In this document: positions 1 through 13,830 of the stretch, one piece after another
Numbering within the stretch: the first letter of the stretch is position 1
Layout: each line of letters opens with the position of its first letter
Assembly (NCBI GenBank): GCA_009602725.1
Contig: WELB01000366.1
Span: 26,412 to 40,241, forward strand
DNA from: Spirogloea muscicola
Lineage: Eukaryota; Streptophyta; Zygnematophyceae; Spirogloeales; Spirogloeaceae
Reading direction: 5' to 3'
Length of the DNA: 13,830 nt
Made by a program: the position numbers and the translations under genes
The notes under the pieces: model-generated
What the model saw: only the letters and a program-made list of their open reading frames with translations
Told to the model about the DNA's origin: nothing
The model's database searches: none

Positions 1-1
1 G

Positions 2-7748
<7,747 letters not shown>

Positions 7749-7940
7749 GGATGACTTGCTTATGAAGGACCACAAGCTTGGGAGAAGCCCTTTGCTTGCA
7801 AGCAACTACAGGGGTTGCGCCAGTTGAAGGAGTTCGACAGCAAAGTCCACTCCTCATTTGACGTACTGTTGTGCATGATACATTCATTTGGCCATTTGCC
7901 ACATCTTTTCTTCTAGATATACGCGACGCCTTTTATATGA

Positions 7941-7945
7941 TGTAA
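7941..7945 (+). terminator. TGTAA, probable INO80 poly(A) signal
   Basis: The pentamer TGTAA, the usual chlorophyte polyadenylation signal, lies 193 bases after the TGA at 7746-7748. That is a normal 3' UTR length for green algae and implies cleavage at roughly 7955-7965. The motif is short, so the support is mostly its position. Confidence 0.5.
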
Positions 7946-8381
7946 ACACTGGGACGTGCCTCTTGATTATTCAGATACCTACAGGAAGCGTCAGAGAAAG
8001 GGCTGGGCTTGGCTACTGCTAATTGCTTCTATCACCAACCTTGGAATCTCAGATTACTTGCCTGCCAGCTTGTTGAAGGCGGCCGCTGGCGGCCAGGAAG
8101 CACTCCAGCATCAGCCCGGTGGCTGCATTGCTGCGCACTGGCGCATCTGATTTTCCCGGTTGTTGAATTTGCAGAGCCCGCCTACGATCCTCCCTGCCTC
8201 GCCTACCCACCACACCTCCACAGTTGCTGTCTTCGACCTAAAGCTTGACATCGATCAACATAAACTTTTTAACAGTGAGGACGTGCTGGCCACCACTTAC
8301 CGGGCCGTATCCTGGCAAGAAGAAGCTCTTGTTAAGGAGAAGTAGCTCTTGCAAAGAGAAAGCACTTCCAAGACAACAAAC

Positions 8382-8475
8382 GGGGCGAGGCCTGCAAAAG
8401 GCCAGCCCAAAAGCTAAAGAACGACAGTCCTGACAGAAAGCAGATAAGGGGGACGAGGCCTAAGAGGAGCCAGCC
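8382..8475. repeat. Imperfect short direct repeat in intergenic DNA
   Basis: Two copies about 67 bases apart share the pattern CGAGGCCT followed about ten bases later by GCCAGCCCAA (first copy near 8386-8410, second near 8454-8477). Each can fold into a small stem. A related palindromic block (CTGGCTTTGCCAG) lies at about 8673-8685. Matches are short and gapped. Confidence 0.4.
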
Positions 8476-9323
8476 CAATGGAACAGACAGAAATACGGTC
8501 AAAGAATTTGGAGTGGGAAGAAGGCAGCGAGGGCAGTGGAATGCAGCAAGCCTGTTGCTTTAATTAGCTGAGATTACGACCACGGATTCCAAACAGCTAT
8601 GGACACATGTCTTTGTTCATTTGCCTCCCTTTGGTCCACTTCTGGGTAGCCTCTTGTCCATTCTTTTTGGACTGGCTTTGCCAGCCCCTCTTCTCTATGG
8701 GCGAGCACTTTCTTTCTTTGCTGAGCGATCCTCCCAGCCTGTGCAGATAAAAAAATTCAAAAATAAAAATAGCAAGACTCGTGCTCGTTTGACTTGCAAC
8801 AATCTGCGCGCCAAACATAGCTGCAGACTCTTCAAGAGAGTCAGTCACCTTCTGCTGCCAATGTCCAGATTAAGATGGCTGGCCTCAGCTTCCATGCGAA
8901 TTCCTATCTCACTCTCTAGATCTCTGCATCTGCGTTTTCAAGTTATGTTTCTTGCCAGCTCTTAGAGCATAGCACTTGTCGACATAAATTGTGAGGTTAG
9001 CTTTCGAGTCCCCAAACCAGCGAGAGGGGACTGCACAGATGAGGAGATTAAACACAACCCACATAGTAATAAGAAAAGCCAAGTGGCTAATAAAGCCTTC
9101 AGAGTCTCCCCACGACATGCTCAAAATTGGTGGACTTTGCAACACAACATGAAGTGGTGGGGGAGTTGTGCAGCTGCTGAAACACTACATAGCAAGAGCA
9201 CTGCCACTACATCATCAACACCAACGTGGGGTACAAACACCGTCCTCATGAGGTGCATATGTACATGTCTGTTGTCATCCCTATTTAGCCCTTCCTTTGG
9301 TGGAGGCGTCAACTTATTGCAGC

Positions 9324-12300
9324 TTAAATAGAGACACTGTTGCAGAGGCCCTCAATTGCCTCGCCCTTGTGGTTGTAGCGCTTGCGCGGTAGCAAGTACG
9401 GGTAAGCCACGCCACCTGCATCCACACGCCTCCTGTGTGGTTGCAGCAACTTGCTTCCGTGAGAAGCTTATCCCACTTCACTGGCTGATATACAGTGGCT
9501 CGCAGAATTTGTCATCCTAGAGCCATACGCTCTTTGCAGTCTAGATTGGCACGCAACTCTAATGAAACACGCACTTCAGGCCTGTATGGTTTGCCATACA
9601 CATTGGGGCAATCGACACATCTCTGTCTCATAAGCAGCACAGGCGATATGGTGTGCGCATGCCAAAGGAGCTGACCTGTTGCGCTGCTCAAGCTCGTACT
9701 GGACATCAAGCATGGAACTCTCAAACTTCTTGTGAAGAGCTGCACAACCAACAGCAAGGACTTGAGCATGCTTGCGGGACGCTTACACAGCCAGATAGTA
9801 AGTTCGACTCAATTCGAAAACGAGCTTAAGAAATCCATCAAATGACCAGCCAAGCAGACAAGCATCCGACCAGCCACCCAGTTAGCCAGCCAGCAAAGAG
9901 CCCTCCAACCCCTTGGATACATGAGCACAGGGCCGGCGTGATAGGGAGGCGCTTTTGCTGAAGGCAGGAGAGCTAGCAAGGAGAGGGAAGGTGGGAAGCG
10001 AGGGGTGACTGGAGAATGCATGAGCGAAAGCATGTGAGCGAAGGCAATTACTGAAGCAAACACAGGATGATTACAAGGGAAAGGGCGTTTGGGTGGAGGT
10101 TGTTTGAGAATCGTGTGTGTTGGGGGGGGGGGGGGGGGGGGGGGGGGGGANGGGGGGGGGGGCGTGTGGAGGGAGGATATTGTTGTGGAGAGGGAGGTAT
10201 CCAGGAGTCAAAGAGGAGGGATCAGTATCCCAGGCCAGGAGGAGGGTGTTACCCTGTGCCGCCTGCTCGACAGCCCACTCTTGAGCATGGGGGTTTTCCT
10301 TGGGATCCTCACCCAAGTACAATTCTTCAGGGGACCTCCCAACCAAAGACTGCAGAGCACATAGTGCAAGCTGTCAGATCTGTCGCAAGTCCTTGGACCC
10401 TAAATTCACAGCGCCAATCTGGGAGTTGTTTGCACCTTCACAATTGCCATGACAATTACGCTCTGGATTGGGCGCGGCATGACCGCCATGAAATCCTTCT
10501 CTTCAACCTCGCCCTCGGGCATGCGAGAGCGCATGCCGGCAGGGTGATTGGGCTGCCACCCACTGTAGTCGTACTGCCCATCACAGAATGCAAGGATTGC
10601 AGGGTCATGCAGGAGTGAGGGCCGATGAACAACCAATGGCACCGTCATCCGCCTGGAGAGCAGCCATCCCAGATGATTGCTCATCCCAATGAAGTGCAGT
10701 CAATGCTAGAGGCGGCACCTGAGAGAAGTTGACAGCATTGTGCACGCCGCTGGGGACCCAGATCATCGTGGTCAGAATCTGCACAAGATAGTCTGCGGTC
10801 TCCAGCTTGGGCCACTCAGTCTTCTTGTCTGGGAGAACAATTCATGGCAAGTCAGGGCCTGCTCTTGAAGTACCGTTTCTTGCAATTCTCTGCACTGTGG
10901 CAAGTCAGGGCTGCCGAAATGCATGCTGGTTGATAGCCGAGACAGACATTGCTCCACAGAGAGTTGCGACATACAGTTGGAACACAACTACAGCTTGTGT
11001 CCACTGCTTGTCCAAGTTGCCAACAGTACGTTTTTGCCTGTCGCACGCCTCTTACCAGCGTGGCCCTTCTGCACATCCTCCCAGAATGCCTGCAGCTCAT
11101 TGTCATCAGCAATGTTCTGCTTTACCACTGCAGGATCGCTGCCATAATAAAGGGCCACATAGTCCCGGACATACCCCTCGATTGCCTGTGTGAGAAAGAA
11201 ACATAATGTCATCCCAATATCAACCCTTGTTGTGGGGTTGCACCTCCGCAATGTGAAGTAGGATCCGCAGCTTGGAGAGGAAAGGGTTGCTCTACCTTCC
11301 ACACAGCCATGCCATCATCACGGTAGGGGTAATCTTCCACATACTCCGTTTTGGTCCCATCCTCGTTTAGCATTCCACGTTTCACGAGGTCCCTGGGCAG
11401 AGCCTGTGTGTCGAACTCCCAGGTCAAGCCGTAAACAGCAGCAGCAGCCTGCAGCCACCAGCACATGTCAGAAGGAGAGCACAGTCTTGCTCGCAAGCCT
11501 TCTTGCAGACCAGTAGTGGGGGACTGTTCTGCAATGGGATGGGCCCATGGATGCACACCCGCATGGCGTACTGGCCAGTGGAGGAGGTCCGCTCAACAAT
11601 GCCAGCAGCAGTTAGGCCAAGCCCATGTCCAGCATTAATGAGAAGCCGGCGAGCCTGAGAGTAACATAGAAAGAGGAAGCAGTGTTGAGTTGCGACAACC
11701 GATTGCTCAGACCTTGACCACAGGCTTAGGCTGGTCTTAGCTGAGGAGGAAATGGTGCAACATTCAATAGACAGCCTCATATGTACGGGTGCAGGGGCCT
11801 GACAGAAGACTGGTTGATCAGGCCCTCACCTCCTTGTTGATGTTCATGGTGTACCTATAGTGGGGAACTAGCAGCCGGAAAATTGGGTGGGCTTCAGCCA
11901 ATTGTCGGCGCAGCGAGATGACAATCACCTGCACAAGACAAACACAGGATGTCAAGCTTGGTGGGTCTTGCAGGTAGCACGTAGCTTGCGATATATGACC
12001 ACCGACCACAACAAGCTGGAGGTGCCTTACAAGGGACGACCTGAGCTGCATCATTCTGCCTCATGTTAAACGAACTACCTCAGAGCATGCATGACAATTG
12101 GTGAAGTGGCTGTTCAGCTGATGGACACCAGAGTCTACTGACGTGACAAATGCCTGCCACGCCAGTACAACGCTCGGAAATGTCAGTAGTGGCCTGCCAA
12201 TGGCACTCTGTGATGATAACCAGGTTTACAATGGCTCCAACAATCAGGTTCTTCTGGACAAAGCAGTCCGGCAATGATGATCTGAGCCGACGCGGGACTT

Positions 12301-13766
12301 CAATGGATGTGAAGGGCAAGCCAAGGTGCGCTGTAGGGCCTGGAGCTGCCGAGCACCTTCGCTAGTAACCACTTCCACTTGCCCTCGCTCGTGTCATTGG
12401 CGTGCGTGAAGATTGGTTCCTTCTTCTTAAGCTGGATGGCAATGGGCAGAATCCTCTCTGTCTGGTCGCGGTAGAAGAGACACCGAGCTCCATACATAAT
12501 GGCTTCCTTCTGCTCATTCACCTTCTCGTCGAAGAATTCTTCCAGATCACTGTAGTCAATCATGGACAAGCGCTTGTCCTTGAACTCTGCCTCCAGGCTT
12601 CTCCCTGGGCGCAAGCGCTCAGCCACGTCCCCCTGCTTCAGCTGTATGAAGAAGGTACAGGGCAAGCTTTAAGCGAGGAGGGACAACCAACAGGGCCATG
12701 CAAAGTGCACGATATGCCCTGCCCAAGAGGTGCTTCCCCCAGACTGGGCGGTGACTGCGAGCTGGAGCAACCGGAGCGACTCAGTGGGTCGGCATTAATT
12801 TCGATCGGATGAGTAGCAGTACCAAGACCTCATAGGCTGCAAACACAAGTAGGCAGCCAATGGTGCTCACTGGGAAATGATCCGGAGGGCTGGGGCAGGC
12901 CTTGATCTGGTTGGGGTGCATGCCAGCCAATGCTTGACGGCCAAACTCGTAATCATCAGTCCAAGGCCGAGGCAGACTGAGGACCAATGGACTGGGGAAC
13001 TTGACACGGTCAAAGCGCTTGTTGCCGCCAAAGCCCTGGAAGAGGCTTTCCTGTGACAAGCAAGCACCAGGTGCCAAAGTCAGGACCATCCTGGTGGTAG
13101 AGCTCTAAGCTCTACAACAGTGAGCAAGGACTCAGACAAGACCAGAGCAGGCGTCGAGAAGAACCACAGTATGAAGATGGCACATTAGGGAGCCATGTTG
13201 CGGAGCAAGAGCAGCACCTTCTCTGCAGTCACCGAAGTCCAAGGGCGGTTGCCAACAAGGTGCAGGGGGTCTGACAGCAGGGCCTTCAAGAGCGCAGTGA
13301 TCTGAAGAAGCACAGGATCATTCCAGGCATGTCAGGCAAGACTGCCACCATCATGCAGCCGCAATCGGGCCGACATCGGCGGTTCCAAGACCCTGACGAG
13401 CCATCCTAGGTGACTGCTAACCTGGGCCTGGTTGAAGTTCCACTGCTTGCTCAGTGGAAAGCGCTCATTGATCGGAAGCTCCTCGGGCTTCTGAAGGTGG
13501 GGCAGGTTTGCTGTGAAGCTGACAGTCTTCTGACGCCTGCAGAAAACGATGGAGTGAGGTGAGGTGCCAGGAGCGAGGAAACGGCTGCTGTCAGGATCGA
13601 AGGAGCTGTTTGCTTGCACAGGAGACTGCAAGACCGAGGTGGCAAGGGTGCTCGCTGGGGCAGACACATGAGACGTTGTTGGGTACCTTGGGTAAGGCAC
13701 GGGGACGGGGCGATAGCCGGGGGCCGAAGTGTCGGTAGTCCCCGATGGGACGCTCAAGTCATTGTA
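9324..13766 (-). CDS. Plant-type lipoxygenase (5' partial, 15 exons in window)
   Basis: Non-haem iron dioxygenase that inserts O2 into polyunsaturated fatty acids, giving hydroperoxides for oxylipin synthesis (family knowledge). Exons, 5' to 3': 13766-13687, 13536-13422, 13301-13218, 13050-12871, 12641-12357, 12153-12079, 11928-11830, 11654-11559, 11448-11296, 11185-11056, 10828-10719, 10573-10436, 10349-10253, 9739-9676, 9432-9324 (stop TAA). All phases agree, giving 604 residues. Iron ligands: His 12123-12121 and His 12108-12106 ([11 protein letters not shown]), His 10742-10740 and Asn 10730-10728 (GVHNAVNF), and the C-terminal Ile 9329-9327 (NSVSI). The first exon starts YNDLSVP, the junction after the PLAT/LH2 domain, so roughly 200-300 residues, including any transit peptide, lie beyond the window. 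Whether it makes 9- or 13-hydroperoxides cannot be read here. Confidence 0.95.
9740..10252 (-). other. Longest lipoxygenase intron (513 bp), low-complexity
   Basis: Donor GTAACA at 10252 and acceptor TTGTGCAG at 9740. On the + strand it contains a 28-G run (10122-10149), then A, an N (10151) and 11 more Gs; purine-rich GAGG sequence on both sides; and several CCAGCCA copies at 9845-9895. There is also a short near-duplicate around GAGCGAA at 10019-10046. Nothing in it looks coding; the frames spanning it are read-through. Confidence 0.8.
10122..10162. repeat. Poly-G tract with ambiguous base
   Basis: 28 consecutive Gs, one A, one N, then 11 Gs on the + strand, which is poly-C in the lipoxygenase transcript. 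The true length is unreliable because of the N. The tract is preceded by GTGTGTT. Confidence 0.9.
11559..12641 (-). other. Lipoxygenase: first iron-binding helix and core
   Basis: Exon 12641-12357 encodes [41 protein letters not shown] and GKWKWLLAK. After a 203-bp intron (12356-12154), exon 12153-12079 encodes [20 protein letters not shown] and HACSE. Its spacing from WLLAK matches plant enzymes exactly and it carries two iron histidines plus the third conserved histidine. Exon 11928-11830 encodes [20 protein letters not shown] and [12 protein letters not shown]. Exon 11654-11559 encodes [13 protein letters not shown] through [14 protein letters not shown]. Introns: 12078-11929 and 11829-11655. 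All junctions here are phase 0. Confidence 0.94.
12871..13766 (-). other. Lipoxygenase: linker after PLAT and first part of the catalytic domain
   Basis: Exon 13766-13687 (after acceptor CACCCGCAG) encodes [10 protein letters not shown] to VPVPYP. It joins in phase 2 to exon 13536-13422, restoring PYPRRQKT, the family's PYPRR motif, and running to [12 protein letters not shown], the counterpart of VPRDERF in plant enzymes. Exon 13301-13218 encodes [18 protein letters not shown]. Exon 13050-12871 encodes [13 protein letters not shown] to [20 protein letters not shown], the signature W..D.EF.R..LAG.NP. Introns: 13686-13537, 13421-13302, 13217-13051. The ATG at 13793-13791 has an in-frame stop two codons upstream (TAA 13799-13797) and lies before the acceptor, so it is probably intronic and not the start. 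Confidence 0.87.
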
Positions 13767-13830
13767 CTGCGGGTGGTCAGATTGCAGCGACATCTCTTAG
13801 CAAGCACTGGCTTTTGGTGTGTGGGGGGGG

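Larger units (their letters stand above)
7749..9323. other. Convergent intergenic region, no gene recognised
   Basis: These 1575 bases separate the two stop codons and must hold both 3' UTRs. I see no RNA gene and no conserved protein. Landmarks: TGTAA at 7941; a motif ending GCCAGCCC at about 8382-8408 and 8451-8475, with a related hairpin near 8669-8689; an A-rich tract at 8749-8776; and a 6-bp perfect hairpin (GACTCT, loop TCAAG, AGAGTC) at 8826-8842. The + strand reading frame 8160-8345 ends in a protein-like stretch (SEDVLATTYRAVSWQEE) but has no recognisable relative and no clear partner exon. No TTACA (TGTAA on the - strand) occurs between 7975 and 9323, so the lipoxygenase transcript end is not located. 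Confidence 0.7.
9324..11448 (-). other. Lipoxygenase: C-terminal half with second iron-ligand set
   Basis: Exon 11448-11296 encodes [20 protein letters not shown] and [14 protein letters not shown]. Exon 11185-11056 encodes [15 protein letters not shown] and [17 protein letters not shown]. Exon 10828-10719 encodes [16 protein letters not shown] and [14 protein letters not shown]. Exon 10573-10436 encodes [20 protein letters not shown]. Exon 10349-10253 encodes [16 protein letters not shown]. Exon 9739-9676 encodes [20 protein letters not shown]. Exon 9432-9324 encodes [15 protein letters not shown] and ends NSVSI. The 64-base exon at 9676-9739 is isolated by a 513-bp and a 243-bp intron and is identified by phase (1 in, 2 out) and by the F...L.E+E..+..RN pattern of the family. 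Confidence 0.93.

Noticed and set aside
8160-8345. + strand frame ending SEDVLATTYRAVSWQEEALVKEK as an exon of a small gene.
   Set aside because: No recognisable family, no upstream exon with matching phase, and position in the expected 3' flank of two genes.
8597-8965. Overlapping + and - strand frames of 83-114 codons in the intergenic region.
   Set aside because: Low-complexity, no motif, and both cross A-rich and hairpin sequence.
8990-9030. TTCGAGTCC-like sequence resembling a tRNA T-arm.
   Set aside because: No matching acceptor, D or anticodon arms around it.
10067-10618. 183-codon + strand frame across the poly-G tract.
   Set aside because: Glycine run from the homopolymer, an N inside, and antisense to confirmed lipoxygenase exons.
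12154-12283. Open - strand frame ([14 protein letters not shown]... with a CHWQ motif) that at first seemed to be the lipoxygenase metal-binding exon with a lost first histidine.
   Set aside because: The true exon is 12153-12079 ([11 protein letters not shown]), with exact family spacing after WLLAK and phase 0 on both sides. The open frame is intronic chance, so the enzyme is not missing a ligand.
12210-12285. Box C-like GTGATGA at 12210 and box D-like CTGA at 12282 on the + strand, suggesting a C/D snoRNA.
   Set aside because: No convincing terminal stem, no recognised guide sequence, and it would be antisense to its host intron.
13332-13793. Continuous 153-codon - strand frame with an ATG at 13793 as the lipoxygenase N-terminus.
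   Set aside because: It starts before a good acceptor (13767), runs through a 150-base intron and on past a donor at 13421. The YNDL motif shows it is internal, not the protein start.

Overview
The window looks like nuclear DNA of a green plant-lineage microbe, most likely a chlorophyte alga. Both genes are cut by many short GT-AG introns (about 70-510 bp). Their proteins match the land-plant forms of their families, composition is moderately GC-rich (higher in the first ~250 bases), and a TGTAA motif, the usual chlorophyte poly(A) signal, lies about 190 bases after the first gene's stop. The species cannot be named from the sequence; a trebouxiophyte is a reasonable guess only.

Layout: two convergent genes, each running off the window at its 5' end. 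On the + strand, about 2-7748, is a nearly complete INO80 chromatin-remodelling ATPase. It has an acidic N-terminal region, the basic helical DBINO/HSA-type region, SNF2 ATPase lobe 1, the long INO80-specific insertion, lobe 2 and a basic tail, spread over about 21 exons. On the - strand, about 13766 down to 9324, is a plant-type lipoxygenase in 15 recognisable exons. It starts just after where the PLAT/LH2 domain would be and ends in the family's C-terminal isoleucine. All five predicted non-haem iron ligands are present once the introns are removed. Between the genes (7749-9323) lie the two 3' flanks, with no convincing gene.

The two genes have no evident functional link: one is a nuclear nucleosome remodeller and the other a fatty-acid oxygenase of oxylipin metabolism. 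Most open reading frames in the window are exon fragments with intron read-through, or shadows of the real exons. I rebuilt the exon chains from splice sites, phase continuity and family motifs. Junctions I could not settle are near 1101-1293, 2166-2270 and 5471-5568.

I found no undescribed multi-gene system. The points worth a second look are a GC-AG intron, tandem NAGNAG acceptors, a stop-free 150-bp intron in the lipoxygenase, a small insertion in the lipoxygenase core, a long poly-G tract with an ambiguous base inside an intron, and short duplications in non-coding DNA.
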